Shown here in pieces: positions 16,514 to 25,746 of a DNA stretch of 64,000 bases. Positions within the stretch are counted from its first letter, which is position 1; each line of letters starts with the position of its first letter. The DNA is from Pseudomonas frederiksbergensis. GTDB lineage: Bacteria; Pseudomonadota; Gammaproteobacteria; Pseudomonadales; Pseudomonadaceae. A program made the position numbers and the translations under genes. Under the pieces are notes generated by a model. It made no database searches, was not told the DNA's origin, and saw nothing but the letters and a program-made list of their open reading frames with translations. The DNA lies in contig NZ_MOBR01000009.1 in assembly GCF_003732705.1 (NCBI RefSeq), forward strand, positions 248,001 to 312,000. The letters run 5' to 3'.

Positions 16514-18286
16514 TTAAAACTGTTCGGCGCTCAGGCCATACAACGAGCCACTGCCGGCGCGAATGGATTGCTCCAGGCTCAAAATGCGCGGCAGCAAACG
16601 CTCGATATAGAAGTCAGCGGTGGCCATCTTCGCCCCATAAAAGGCGGGATCTTCACTGCGCTTTTTCTTCGCGACCTGGGCCATCCGCGCCCACAGCCAG
16701 GCGTAGGCGACATACCCAAACAAGTGCAGGTATTCCACCGACGCGGCGCCGACTTCATTGCGGTTGGTCGCCGCCTGGTCTTGCAGCCAGTCGCTGAGGT
16801 TTTCCAGGCGCTGCACGGCGTCGAACAGTTGAATGGAGTAGGGCGCATCGGGCTGATGGGCGAAGTGGCGGATCTCGCCGGTGAACTGGCGCAGCGCCAC
16901 GCCGTTGTCGGCCAGAACCTTGCGGCCGAGCAGGTCCAGCGCCTGGATGCCGTTGGTACCCTCGTAAATCTGCGCAATGCGCACGTCACGCACCAATTGC
17001 TCCTGGCCCCATTCGCGGATGTAGCCGTGACCGCCGAACACTTGCTGGCCGTGGATGCAGCTTTCCAGGCCGGTGTCGGTGAAAAACGCCTTGGCCACTG
17101 GCGTCAGCAGCGCCACCAGGGTTTGCGCGTTGTCACGCTCCCGGGCGTCATCGGAGAACTTCGCCAAATCCAGTTGCTGACCGACGTAACTCGCAAACGC
17201 CCGGCCGCCTTCGGTCATGGCTTTCATGCTGAGCAGCATGCGGCGCACGTCAGGGTGAACGATGATCGGGTCGGCGATCTGGTTCGGGGCCATGGCGCCG
17301 GTTGGCGAGCGGCTCTGCACCCGTTCCCGGGCATATCTCACCGCGCTCTGATACGACGCTTCTGCGCAGCCGATGCCCTGAATACCAATGGACAGGCGTT
17401 CGTAATTCATCATGGTGAACATCGCCGCCAAGCCTTTATTGGCTTCACCCACCAGCCAACCGCTGGCGCCGTCGAAGTTCATCACGCAGGTGGCCGAGGC
17501 CTTGATGCCCATCTTGTGTTCGATCGAACCGCAACTCACCGCGTTGGCATGACCGAGGGAACCGTCGGCATTCACCAACACCTTGGGCACCACAAACAGC
17601 GAGATGCCTCGGGGACCGGCCGGCGCATCCGGCAGTTTGGCCAGCACCAAGTGGATGATGTTTTCGGTCAGGTCCTGATCGCCACCGGTGATGAAAATCT
17701 TGCTGCCGCTGATGCTGTAACTGCCGTCCGCCTGAGGTTCGGCGCGGGTGCGGATGATCCCAAGATCGGTACCGGCGTGGGCTTCGGTCAGGCACATGGA
17801 GCCGGCCCAGCGGCCTTCGTACATCGGCGGCAGATAGATGTTTTTCAGTTCTTCACTGGCGTGGGCATCGAGGGCCAGGCACGCCCCGGAGCTCAACGCC
17901 GAATACAGCGCAAAGCTTGAATTGGCGCCGTAGAGCATTTCTTCGAACTGCACGGAAAGCATCTTTGGCATGCCCATGCCGCCGAACTCGGCGTTACCGG
18001 ACAAACCGACCCAGCCACCTTCAATGTAAGTGGTGTAAGCCTGTTTGAAACCGATCGGCGTCGTGACCTGGCCATAGACCCAATGCGCGCCTTCTTCGTC
18101 GCCGCTGCGATTGAGTGGCGCAATCAGGTGCGAGGTGACCTTGGCCGCTTCTTCAAGAATGGCGTCGGCAGTGTCGGCATCGACGTTGTCCGCCAGCGCT
18201 GGCAGGCGTGCCCACAGGGCCGGGGCGTCGAACACTTCATGCAACACGAAGCGCATATCGCGCAGGGGAGCGTTGAATTCGGGCAT
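16514..18286 (-). CDS. Acyl-CoA dehydrogenase (DmdC-like, long form)
   Basis: At 590 residues this is longer than ordinary acyl-CoA dehydrogenases (~390). It has the N-terminal extension and C-terminal domain of the DmdC/3-methylmercaptopropionyl-CoA dehydrogenase family. Motifs are MCLTEAHAGTDLG, KIFITGGD, YERLSIGIQGIG, HGQQVFGGHGYIREW and the catalytic-Glu segment QIYEGTNGIQALDLLGRK. ATG 18286 follows CGAGG. It is the last gene of the ligase-yjcH-actP operon, so it probably oxidises the CoA ester made by that ligase. The exact acid is unknown. Confidence 0.9.
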   Translation of the reverse strand: MPEFNAPLRDMRFVLHEVFDAPALWARLPALADNVDADTADAILEEAAKVTSHLIAPLNRSGDEEGAHWVYGQVTTPIGFKQAYTTYIEGGWVGLSGNAEFGGMGMPKMLSVQFEEMLYGANSSFALYSALSSGACLALDAHASEELKNIYLPPMYEGRWAGSMCLTEAHAGTDLGIIRTRAEPQADGSYSISGSKIFITGGDQDLTENIIHLVLAKLPDAPAGPRGISLFVVPKVLVNADGSLGHANAVSCGSIEHKMGIKASATCVMNFDGASGWLVGEANKGLAAMFTMMNYERLSIGIQGIGCAEASYQSAVRYARERVQSRSPTGAMAPNQIADPIIVHPDVRRMLLSMKAMTEGGRAFASYVGQQLDLAKFSDDARERDNAQTLVALLTPVAKAFFTDTGLESCIHGQQVFGGHGYIREWGQEQLVRDVRIAQIYEGTNGIQALDLLGRKVLADNGVALRQFTGEIRHFAHQPDAPYSIQLFDAVQRLENLSDWLQDQAATNRNEVGAASVEYLHLFGYVAYAWLWARMAQVAKKKRSEDPAFYGAKMATADFYIERLLPRILSLEQSIRAGSGSLYGLSAEQF

Positions 18287-18347
18287 AACGTGAACCTCGT
18301 TGGGACGGTGGGCACGGCGCCGCAACGGGCGGGCCGTGCTTTTTCAA

Positions 18348-20018
18348 TCAATGACTGGAAGCGCTGGCGGCGCCGAGGCCGGTCTGGGCGCGCACGAACT
18401 GGTCGGCGTAGGCATCACGCTCCTTGTCGGCGCGCACGCTGCGGTCGAGTTTCGACACGACCACAATCACCAGGAACGCCAGCGGCATGGAGAACAGCGC
18501 CGGGTGGTCGTAGGGGAAGATCGCGTGGGCATGGCCGAGCACGGTGACCCACACGGCAGGCGACAGAATCACCAGCACCAACGCGCAGATCAGCCCGGCG
18601 AAACCACCGAGGATCGCGCCTTTGGTGGTCAGGCCTTTCCAGTACATGGCCATGATCAGCACCGGGAAATTGGTCGACGCGGCGATGCCAAACGTTAGGC
18701 CCACCAGGAACGCGACGTTCATCTTCTCGAACAGAATGCCCAGCAGAATCGCGATGATCCCCAGGCCGACGGTGGCCATGCGCGTGACGCGCATTTCCTG
18801 TTTCTCGCTGGCCTTGCCTTTCTTGAACACCGTGGCGTACAGGTCATGGGAAATCGCCGACGCACCGGCCAGGGCCAGCCCGGAAACCACGGCAAGGATG
18901 GTGGCGAACGCAACCGCCGCAAGGAAACCGAAGAACAGGTTGCCGCCCACGGCTTTGGCCAGGTGCATGGCGACCATGTTGCCGCCGCCGATCAAGGCGC
19001 CGCCGACTTCACCGTTGACGTAGTACTGCGGATCGGTGCCGATGATCACCATCGCCGCGAAGCCCAACGTGCAAACCACGAGGAAGAAGAAACCGATGAA
19101 ACCGGTGGCGTAGAACACCGATTTACGCGCTTCCTTGGCGTTCGGCACGGTGAAGAAACGCATCAGAATGTGCGGCAGGCCGGCGATCCCGAACACCAGG
19201 CCGAGAGACATGGACGCGGTGTTGATCGGGTCGGCGAGCATCGCGCCCGGGCCCATGATGTTCCAGCCACTGGCGTGGGCCTGAACCGCTTTGGCGGCGA
19301 GGGTTTCGTAGCTGAAACCGAACTGCGACATGGCCATAACCGCCAGGGTCGTGCCACCGGCGAGCAACAACACAGCCTTGATGATCTGCACCCAAGTCGT
19401 CGCGATCATGCCGCCGAAAATCACGTACACCAGCATCAGCGCACCGACGATGACCACAGCTACCGGGTAATCAAGGCCGAACAACAATTTGATCAACTGC
19501 CCGGCACCGACCATCTGCACGATCAAGTAGCAGCACACCACCGTCAGCGAACCGAACGCGGCGAAGATCCGCACTTTGTTCTGGTCCAGCCGATAGGACA
19601 CGATGTCAGCGAAGGTGTAGCGCCCCAGATTGCGCAGGCGTTCAGCCATCAGAAAGGTGATGATCGGCCAGCCGACGAAGAAGCCGATGGTGTAGATGAA
19701 ACCGTCGTAGCCCTTGGCAAACACCAGGCTCGACAGCCCGAGCAACGTGGCGGCAGACATGTAGTCGCCGGCAATTGCCAGACCGTTCTGGAACCCGGTG
19801 ATGCCGCCACCCGCGGTGTAGAAATCCGAGGTGGATTTGGTTTGCCGCGCTGCCCACCAAGTGATGCAGAGGGTGCCGAGCACGAACACAAAAAACATGC
19901 TGATCGCGTTCAGGTTGAGCGGTTGTTTCTCCACCGCGCCGGTCAGCGGCGCAGCGAGCACGACGCCGGACGACAGCAGGCCTGCACCGGCGAGGAATAG
20001 GTTCTTGAGCAGTTTCAT
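18348..20018 (-). CDS. actP: Cation/acetate symporter ActP (SSS family)
   Basis: The 556-residue inner membrane protein has a signal-like first helix and about 13 transmembrane segments. SSS motifs include [27 protein letters not shown] and [18 protein letters not shown] helices. It imports acetate and other short monocarboxylates with sodium or protons. The ATG at 20018 shares one base with the yjcH stop (TGATG), with GAGGAG just upstream, so the two are translationally coupled. Pairing with a fatty-acyl ligase and dehydrogenase suggests a substrate beyond acetate. Confidence 0.93.
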   Translation of the reverse strand: MKLLKNLFLAGAGLLSSGVVLAAPLTGAVEKQPLNLNAISMFFVFVLGTLCITWWAARQTKSTSDFYTAGGGITGFQNGLAIAGDYMSAATLLGLSSLVFAKGYDGFIYTIGFFVGWPIITFLMAERLRNLGRYTFADIVSYRLDQNKVRIFAAFGSLTVVCCYLIVQMVGAGQLIKLLFGLDYPVAVVIVGALMLVYVIFGGMIATTWVQIIKAVLLLAGGTTLAVMAMSQFGFSYETLAAKAVQAHASGWNIMGPGAMLADPINTASMSLGLVFGIAGLPHILMRFFTVPNAKEARKSVFYATGFIGFFFLVVCTLGFAAMVIIGTDPQYYVNGEVGGALIGGGNMVAMHLAKAVGGNLFFGFLAAVAFATILAVVSGLALAGASAISHDLYATVFKKGKASEKQEMRVTRMATVGLGIIAILLGILFEKMNVAFLVGLTFGIAASTNFPVLIMAMYWKGLTTKGAILGGFAGLICALVLVILSPAVWVTVLGHAHAIFPYDHPALFSMPLAFLVIVVVSKLDRSVRADKERDAYADQFVRAQTGLGAASASSH

Positions 20019-20344
20019 CACTTGCTCTCCTCAAGAATGGCCGCGCCGAGCGCATCGAAACGAGTGTTGGCGCGATAGACGTACCAGCCCGTCAGCAGCC
20101 AGGAAAAAATGATGATCGCCGCGCCCACCGGCATGCCCAGGGTCAACATCCGGTTCTCGCCCAGCGGCGCGTGCAACCACTGCGGGGCAAACGCCACCAC
20201 CAGCATGAACAGGTAGTAAGTGCCCAAAACCGTGGCACTCAATGACCAGGCCAGGCGCGAACGGCTGCTGACCAGTTGAAGAAATTTCGGATTGGCGCGA
20301 ATCCGTTCGCAGCGCTGGGTGTCGGTTGAATGGATGTCGATCAT
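20018..20344 (-). CDS. yjcH: DUF485 inner membrane protein YjcH
   Basis: The 108-residue protein has two transmembrane helices ([18 protein letters not shown] and [23 protein letters not shown]) after a polar N-terminus with the DUF485 pattern [16 protein letters not shown]. It always accompanies actP and is thought to be an accessory to the symporter. ATG 20344 follows GGAGC. The stop overlaps the actP start by one base. Confidence 0.93.
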   Translation of the reverse strand: MIDIHSTDTQRCERIRANPKFLQLVSSRSRLAWSLSATVLGTYYLFMLVVAFAPQWLHAPLGENRMLTLGMPVGAAIIIFSWLLTGWYVYRANTRFDALGAAILEESK

Positions 20345-20425
20345 CGGTAGCTCCACATTGTTTTTGTTGTCGGTGTGTGGGGGCAGGGCGAGGGCGCGCC
20401 GAATTGAGCGCGCACGAGCCCGAAA

Positions 20426-20446
20426 CGGCAGGTTCGCGACCTGCCG
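20426..20446 (-). terminator. Hairpin between acyl-CoA ligase and yjcH
   Basis: CGGCAGGT (20426-20433) pairs with ACCTGCCG (20439-20446) around a 5-base loop, 27 bases before the ligase 3' end. The order on the minus strand is yjcH-actP-dehydrogenase downstream of yjcH's own start, and the ligase stop at 20473 precedes this hairpin. It sits in the 128-base ligase-yjcH gap and could attenuate or protect the transcript. Confidence 0.4.
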
Positions 20447-20472
20447 CTTGAAGCGTTCAGCGTGGGTGAGGG

Positions 20473-22095
20473 TTAGAGCGCCTGGGCCCGTTCGCGCAGC
20501 ACGTACTTCTGGATCTTGCCGGTGGAAGTCTTCGGCAACAGGGTAAAAATCACCGTGCGCGGCACTTTGAACCCGGCCAGGTGCTCACGGCAGAAACTGA
20601 TGATGTCCGCCTCGCGCACGTCCTGGTGATCGGCCTTCAAGGTGATGAACGCGCAGGGGGTTTCGCCCCATTTTTCATCGGGCCGCGCAACGACTGCGGC
20701 TTCCATCACACCCGGATGGCGGTAGAGCACGCCTTCGAGTTCGATGGTGGAAATGTTTTCGCCGCCGGAGATGATGATGTCCTTGAGCCGGTCCTTGATT
20801 TCGACATAGCCGTCGGGATGACACACCGCCAGGTCGCCGGTGTGGAACCAGCCGCCCTCAAACGCCTCGGCGGTGGCGGTCGGGTTCTTCAGGTAACCCT
20901 TCATCACGGTGTTGCCGCGCATGAAGATCTCGCCGATGGTCTTGCCGTCACGCGGGGTCGGTCTGAGCGTCGTCGAATTGCCGACCATCACACCCTCCAG
21001 CGTTGGATAGCGCACGCCCTGACGGGATTTGATCTGCGCCCGCTCATCCAGTGGCAATTCATCCCACTCGGCATGCCAGGCGCAGAGCGTCACCGGGCCA
21101 TAGGTTTCGGTCAGGCCATAGACGTGAGTGACCTTGATGCCCATTTCTTCCACGGCGCCGATGACTTTTGCCGGCGGCGCGGCGCCGGCGACCATGGCGT
21201 TGACCGGGTGATCGATGGCGGCTTTTGCCGAGTCCGGCATGTTGACCAATGCATTGAGCACAATCGGCGCGCCACACAGGTGAGTCACCTGATGTTCGCG
21301 GATCAGGGTGAGGATTTTCTGTGGATCGACCCGGCGCAGGAACACATGCACGCCGGCCAATGCAGTGATGGTCCACGGGTAGCACCAACCGTTGCAATGG
21401 AACATCGGCAGGGTCCAGAGGTACACCGGGTGGTTGCCCATGGCCCAGGTCATCTGGTTACCCAAGGCGTTCAGGTAGGCGCCGCGATGGTGATAGACCA
21501 CGCCTTTCGGGTTGCCGGTGGTGCCGGAGGTGTAGTTCAGCGAGATGGCCTGCCACTCATTGTCCGGCCATTGCCAGGCGAACGCCGGATCGCCTTCGGC
21601 CAGCAGCGCTTCATAGTCCAGGTCGCTGACGGCCTGGCCTTCGCCGTATTCCGGATCGTTGACGTCGATCACCAGCGGCGGATGGTCGAGCATGCCGATG
21701 GCGGCGTGAATCACAGTGTGGAACTCACGGTCAGTGATCAACACCTTGGCTTCGCCGTGTTGCAGCATGAACGCGATGGCCTCGGCGTCCAGACGCACGT
21801 TGAGTGGGTTGAGCACGGCGCCGATCATCGGTACGCCGAAGTGCACTTCCAGCATCTCCGGGATGTTGGGCAGCATCACCGCAACGGTGTCGTCCTTGCC
21901 GATCCCGCGACCGGCCAGGGCCGAAGCCAGGCGTCGGCAACGGCTGTAGGTTTGTGCCCAGGTACGGCGAATCGAACCGTGGATGACGGCGGGGTAGTCG
22001 GGGTAAACGTGGGCGGTGCGCTCGATAAAGCTGAGCGGCGACAAGGCAATGTGATTGACAGCCGTAGGGCTAAGCCCTTGTTCGAAGATCGACAT
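20473..22095 (-). CDS. AMP-forming acyl-CoA synthetase (DmdB-like)
   Basis: The 540-residue adenylate-forming enzyme shows P-loop-like SLNYTSGTTGNPKGVVYHH, THVYGLTETYGP, the hinge WFHTGDLAVCHPDGYVEIKDRLKDIIISGGENIS, and the C-terminal catalytic lysine in PKTSTGKIQKYVLRE. It activates a fatty, methylthio- or aryl-alkanoic acid to its CoA thioester. Its best-known relatives include 3-methylmercaptopropionate:CoA ligase, which fits the DmdC-like dehydrogenase at the end of the operon. It is the first gene, divergent from a two-component pair. Confidence 0.9.
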   Translation of the reverse strand: MSIFEQGLSPTAVNHIALSPLSFIERTAHVYPDYPAVIHGSIRRTWAQTYSRCRRLASALAGRGIGKDDTVAVMLPNIPEMLEVHFGVPMIGAVLNPLNVRLDAEAIAFMLQHGEAKVLITDREFHTVIHAAIGMLDHPPLVIDVNDPEYGEGQAVSDLDYEALLAEGDPAFAWQWPDNEWQAISLNYTSGTTGNPKGVVYHHRGAYLNALGNQMTWAMGNHPVYLWTLPMFHCNGWCYPWTITALAGVHVFLRRVDPQKILTLIREHQVTHLCGAPIVLNALVNMPDSAKAAIDHPVNAMVAGAAPPAKVIGAVEEMGIKVTHVYGLTETYGPVTLCAWHAEWDELPLDERAQIKSRQGVRYPTLEGVMVGNSTTLRPTPRDGKTIGEIFMRGNTVMKGYLKNPTATAEAFEGGWFHTGDLAVCHPDGYVEIKDRLKDIIISGGENISTIELEGVLYRHPGVMEAAVVARPDEKWGETPCAFITLKADHQDVREADIISFCREHLAGFKVPRTVIFTLLPKTSTGKIQKYVLRERAQAL

Positions 22096-22210
22096 GACGG
22101 GTACTCGGTGGCTGATTGTTAGCTCTGTAGCTGACCTTTCAGCGTAGCCGCTGAGGTCAACTTTTATGTCCGGTGTGCTTTATATAACAATCTGACGGAG
22201 ATATGGAAGT

Positions 22211-22241
22211 ACAACCTATGTTGTATAGTATAAATACTATA
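22211..22241. promoter_or_regulatory. Two adjacent inverted repeats in the ligase/kinase divergent promoter
   Basis: ACAAC-CTAT-GTTGT (22211-22224) runs directly into TATAGTAT-AA-ATACTATA (22224-22241, 8-bp arms). They stand out as very AT-rich in a GC-rich genome. They lie about 115 bases from the ligase start and 85 from the kinase start. They are good candidates for binding by the FixJ-type regulator encoded downstream. Confidence 0.5.
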
Positions 22242-22325
22242 TGTCGTTCTTCGGACGCTAAATGAATGCGGCGATTTCCCCACGGCCGGTATATTCTTGG
22301 CTTTCCCCCACGTAGCGGACCTGTG

Positions 22326-23774
22326 ATGACGCCCGACTCACCCTTATTGAGCTATGACCCACAGCCGAGTGTGCTGCTCGATAGCCAGGGTCAGCCGCTG
22401 GAGTTGAATGCGGCGTTGCTGGCACTGCTGGCGCAGCATCCTCACAGCTACGTGCTGGGTTTTTTGCCGAACAATCATCGGGACCTGGTGCGCGCCTGCC
22501 TGGCGCAGCAGCGCGCCATCGAGGGGGTCGAGGCCGAGTTCCAGGCGCAGATTCTGATCTGGACCTTTATCCCTGATCCGCAGCACAGCCGCGTGCTCGG
22601 CCGTTGCTATGTGGCGACCACGCAAGTCTTGGCAGAGCGCGAGGCGGCCACCGCGCGGCGCCTGTATCGGCTGATCATCGAGAACACCACCGACCTGATT
22701 TCCCGGCATACCCCGGACGGGCGTTTTCTCGATGCGTCGCCGGCGTCCTGGAGCTTGCTCGGTTATTGGCCCGAACAGTTGCGCGGGCAAATGGCCCAGG
22801 GCCTGTTCCACGGCCAGGACCTGGCCAATCTGGTACAAACCGCCCGCGATGCCCTGGAGCAGGACGGTTATCACACGATGACTTATCGCATCCGCCATCG
22901 CGACGGGCATTACCTGTGGTTCGAAACCGCCAGCCGGGCGATTCGTGAAACCTACACCGGGGCGGTGGTCGAGGTGGTTTGCGTCTCACGGGACATCACC
23001 GCCCGCGTGCAATCCGAAGAAAACCGGCGGCGTCTGGAGGACGAACTGGCGCACACCGCGCGACTGGTGACACTCGGGGAACTGGCCTCGGGCATCGCCC
23101 ATGAAATCAACCAGCCACTGGCGGCAGTGGTGAATTATGCCAACGCCAGCCAGCGCTATTTGCAGGCCCTGGGCAGCAATCCCCAGGCGGCTGAACGGGT
23201 CGCCCAAGGTCTGGAACGCATCACGTTGCACGCCACTCACGCTTCGGAAGTCATCCGCCGTTTGCGCGGTTTCCTGCGCAAGGGCCAGCGGCGCATGCAG
23301 GCACTGAACGTGGCTGATGTCGCCCGTGGCGCCGTGCGCTTGTGTGCCTGGGAGGCGACCCAGTGCCACGTGACAATTGAAGATCGGCTACCGGATAATC
23401 TGCCGCCCGTTTATGCCGACCGGGTGCAACTGGAGCAGGTGCTGCTCAACCTGTTGCGCAATGCCATCGATGCCAACCGCGAACAACATCCGGGCCGACC
23501 GTCACTGATCATGATGGCGGCGGGGCAAGTCAGTGGCGCCACGGTGGAGATCAGCGTGCACGACCAGGGACCGGGCGTCAGCGAGTCGCAGCTTGAACAA
23601 ATCTTCACCCCGTTCTACACCAGCAAGCCCGATGGCCTGGGCCTTGGCTTGTCCATGAGCCGCAGCATCATCGAAGGGTTTGGCGGCGAACTGCAGGCGC
23701 GCCGACAATCGATCGGGCTGCAGGTTTATTGCCGTTTGCCACTGGCCGGCCCAACAAAACAACAACAGGAATAA
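22326..23774 (+). CDS. PAS-domain sensor histidine kinase
   Basis: The 482-residue protein (from ATG 22326) has no predicted membrane helix. A PAS domain (LYRLIIENTTDLISRHTPDGRF... with PAC RIRHRDGHYLWFETASRAI) is followed by a HisKA domain with phospho-acceptor His259 (ELASGIAHEINQPLAAVV) and a HATPase domain (N box LLNLLRNAIDAN, G1 VHDQGPGVS, G2 GLGLGLSMSRSII). The FixL/StyS-like layout suggests sensing of a cytoplasmic or diffusible signal. It is cotranscribed with the response regulator 4 bases downstream and is divergent from the carboxylate operon that it probably controls. Confidence 0.92.
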   Translation: MTPDSPLLSYDPQPSVLLDSQGQPLELNAALLALLAQHPHSYVLGFLPNNHRDLVRACLAQQRAIEGVEAEFQAQILIWTFIPDPQHSRVLGRCYVATTQVLAEREAATARRLYRLIIENTTDLISRHTPDGRFLDASPASWSLLGYWPEQLRGQMAQGLFHGQDLANLVQTARDALEQDGYHTMTYRIRHRDGHYLWFETASRAIRETYTGAVVEVVCVSRDITARVQSEENRRRLEDELAHTARLVTLGELASGIAHEINQPLAAVVNYANASQRYLQALGSNPQAAERVAQGLERITLHATHASEVIRRLRGFLRKGQRRMQALNVADVARGAVRLCAWEATQCHVTIEDRLPDNLPPVYADRVQLEQVLLNLLRNAIDANREQHPGRPSLIMMAAGQVSGATVEISVHDQGPGVSESQLEQIFTPFYTSKPDGLGLGLSMSRSIIEGFGGELQARRQSIGLQVYCRLPLAGPTKQQQE

Positions 23775-23778
23775 CGCA

Positions 23779-24414
23779 ATGGCAGCTGTGACGGAACACG
23801 TGGTGTACGTGGTCGACGATGATCAAGGCATGCTCGATTCGACGGTCTGGTTACTGGAATCGGTGGGTTTGAAAGCCTTGCCGTTCACCAGTGGCGTCGA
23901 ATTTCTTGAGGCCTGCGATGCGAAGCTCAATGCCTGCGTGCTGCTGGATGTGCGCATGCCCGGCATGGGCGGTTTGAACGTGCAGGAGGCCATGCGTGAA
24001 CGCGAGCTTAAACTGCCGATCATCTTCGTCAGCGGCCACGCCGATGTGCCCATCGTGGTCCGTGCGTTCAAGGCTGGCGCCCATGACTTCATCGAAAAAC
24101 CCTACAACGAACAGCTGCTGCTCGACAGCGTGCAACAGGCCCTGAGCAACTGCGCGGCGAATCGTTCGGGCAATGTCGGCCACGAGGAATTGCAGGCACG
24201 TTTGCTGACCCTGACACCCCGGGAGCGGGATGTGTTGCTGCCGCTGGTTCAGGGTTACACCACTAAGGAAATCGCCGAGCAACTGGGCGTCAGTGCGAAA
24301 ACCGTCGATCTGTATCGTTCTCGGGTGATGAAGCGCATGCAGGCCAATACCTTGCCGGATTTGGTGGGGATGGCGATTGCGGCGCAATTGGTCGATCCAC
24401 TGAAGCTGCGTTAA
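23779..24414 (+). CDS. FixJ/LuxR-family response regulator
   Basis: The 211-residue protein has a receiver domain (acidic pocket VVDDD, phospho-acceptor Asp57 in LLDVRMPG, Ser in FVSGHAD, Lys in IEKPYN). A LuxR helix-turn-helix follows (LTPRERDVLLPLVQGYTTKEIAEQLGVSAKTVDLYRSRVMKRM). It starts 4 bases after the kinase stop. It probably activates the divergent ligase-yjcH-actP-dehydrogenase operon from the AT-rich palindromes at 22211-22241, in the manner of FixLJ or StySR. The target is inferred from position. Confidence 0.92.
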   Translation: MAAVTEHVVYVVDDDQGMLDSTVWLLESVGLKALPFTSGVEFLEACDAKLNACVLLDVRMPGMGGLNVQEAMRERELKLPIIFVSGHADVPIVVRAFKAGAHDFIEKPYNEQLLLDSVQQALSNCAANRSGNVGHEELQARLLTLTPRERDVLLPLVQGYTTKEIAEQLGVSAKTVDLYRSRVMKRMQANTLPDLVGMAIAAQLVDPLKLR

Positions 24415-24471
24415 GCCAGACCGGACGTCCCGTCGGCGTCCTGACTCACTGGGCTTGCGCTAGCATGGAGG

Positions 24472-25716
24472 ATGAACAAGTCACTGAGTCGAGCGCGTTC
24501 TGTGTCGATCACAGGGACCGGAGGAGGCGTCTTGAAACCCTTTCTGCCCAGGCCCAGCGCTTCAACGCTGAACATGTTGCGCGAAGGCTGCCTGCAACGC
24601 CGCGATGCGGTGCCACAACCACTGACGGAAAATGCAGTCATCCCCGGCATCCCGAATGCGCGCTACTGGCTGGACCAGGATCTGACACCCTTCATCCGCG
24701 ATGCAAGTGAGGCCAACGTTCGGGAGTACGAGGCGTTCGGCAATATCGAGGACCCGAGTGACATGCTGCCGCTGGCCGATATGCTGGCCGTTTCGGGCGG
24801 TGGCGACGCAGGCACCTTCGCGGCGGGCATCATTGCCGGATGGACCCTGCATGGGTCCCGACCGGTGTTCAAGGTCGTCACCGGCATCAGCGCAGGGGCA
24901 TTGGTTGCGCCGTTTGCTTACCTGGGGCCCGAATATGACCCTGTGATTCTTGGGATCTGCAACGGCATCGGTCCCAAAGACGTGTTCCGTTCGCGCAATG
25001 TGCTGACCCGTCTGGCGAGCGACGGTATGGCGGACAGCAAGCCTCTGTCGCGACTTATCGCCAAGTACGTCACGGCCGAGGTGCTGGCGGCCATCGCCGC
25101 GCAATACGCCAAGGGACGCCTGCTGATGATTGGCACCACCGACCTTGATTCAGGGCGGGCCGTCACGTGGAACATGGGGGCGATTGCTTCCAGCGATGCA
25201 CCGGGAGCGCTCGAGTTGTTTCGCAACATCATGGTCGCGTCGATGAGCATTCCCGGTGCCGTGTCACCAGTGATGATCGACGTGGAAGTTGATGGCAAAC
25301 AGTTTCAGGAAATGCACGTGGACGGCGGCGTCCTCACTCAAGTGTTCCTTTACCCGCCAGGCACCGTGATGGCGCTGAACAATGTGGTGGGAGCGCGCCT
25401 GCGCCGGGAGCGACATTTCTACGTCATCCGCAACGGCAAACTGGAACCGCAATGGTCCGGCACCAAGCGCCGCACCTTGAGCATCGGCGGTCGTGCCATC
25501 AGCACATTGATTCAAACCCAAGGCATCAGCGACCTGGATCGTATCTACCGAATTGCGCAGCAGGACGGGGCGGACTTTAACCTCGCGTACATCGGCGCCG
25601 ATTTTCTCTGCCCGCGTAATCGTAAATTCGATGGCGAGTACATGAAGCGCCTGTTCGATTACGCCTTTGAAGTCAGCGCGAAAGGTTATCCGTGGCATAA
25701 GTCGCCGAGTACGTGA
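24472..25716 (+). CDS. Patatin-like phospholipase
   Basis: The product is 414 residues from ATG 24472, or 394 from TTG 24532. The TTG has a much better ribosome site (GGAGGAGG), so the shorter form may be the real one. Patatin hallmarks are the oxyanion loop LAVSGGGDAGTFAAG, the nucleophile Ser in VVTGISAGALVAP and the Asp dyad in HVDGGVLTQVF. These proteins hydrolyse ester bonds of phospholipids or other acyl lipids. No secretion signal is evident. It lies 57 bases after the response regulator and may be separate from it. Confidence 0.88.
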   Translation: MNKSLSRARSVSITGTGGGVLKPFLPRPSASTLNMLREGCLQRRDAVPQPLTENAVIPGIPNARYWLDQDLTPFIRDASEANVREYEAFGNIEDPSDMLPLADMLAVSGGGDAGTFAAGIIAGWTLHGSRPVFKVVTGISAGALVAPFAYLGPEYDPVILGICNGIGPKDVFRSRNVLTRLASDGMADSKPLSRLIAKYVTAEVLAAIAAQYAKGRLLMIGTTDLDSGRAVTWNMGAIASSDAPGALELFRNIMVASMSIPGAVSPVMIDVEVDGKQFQEMHVDGGVLTQVFLYPPGTVMALNNVVGARLRRERHFYVIRNGKLEPQWSGTKRRTLSIGGRAISTLIQTQGISDLDRIYRIAQQDGADFNLAYIGADFLCPRNRKFDGEYMKRLFDYAFEVSAKGYPWHKSPST

Positions 25717-25746
25717 GTGACGCCCCAAGTGTGCTTTGGTCGAGAT

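Noticed and set aside
16370..17920. 516-residue open frame antisense to the acyl-CoA dehydrogenase
   Set aside because: It is a mirror frame with His/Gln/Arg-rich composition and no recognisable domain.
20581..22122. 513-residue open frame antisense to the acyl-CoA ligase
   Set aside because: It is a shadow of the ligase reading frame. The ligase has all adenylate-forming motifs.
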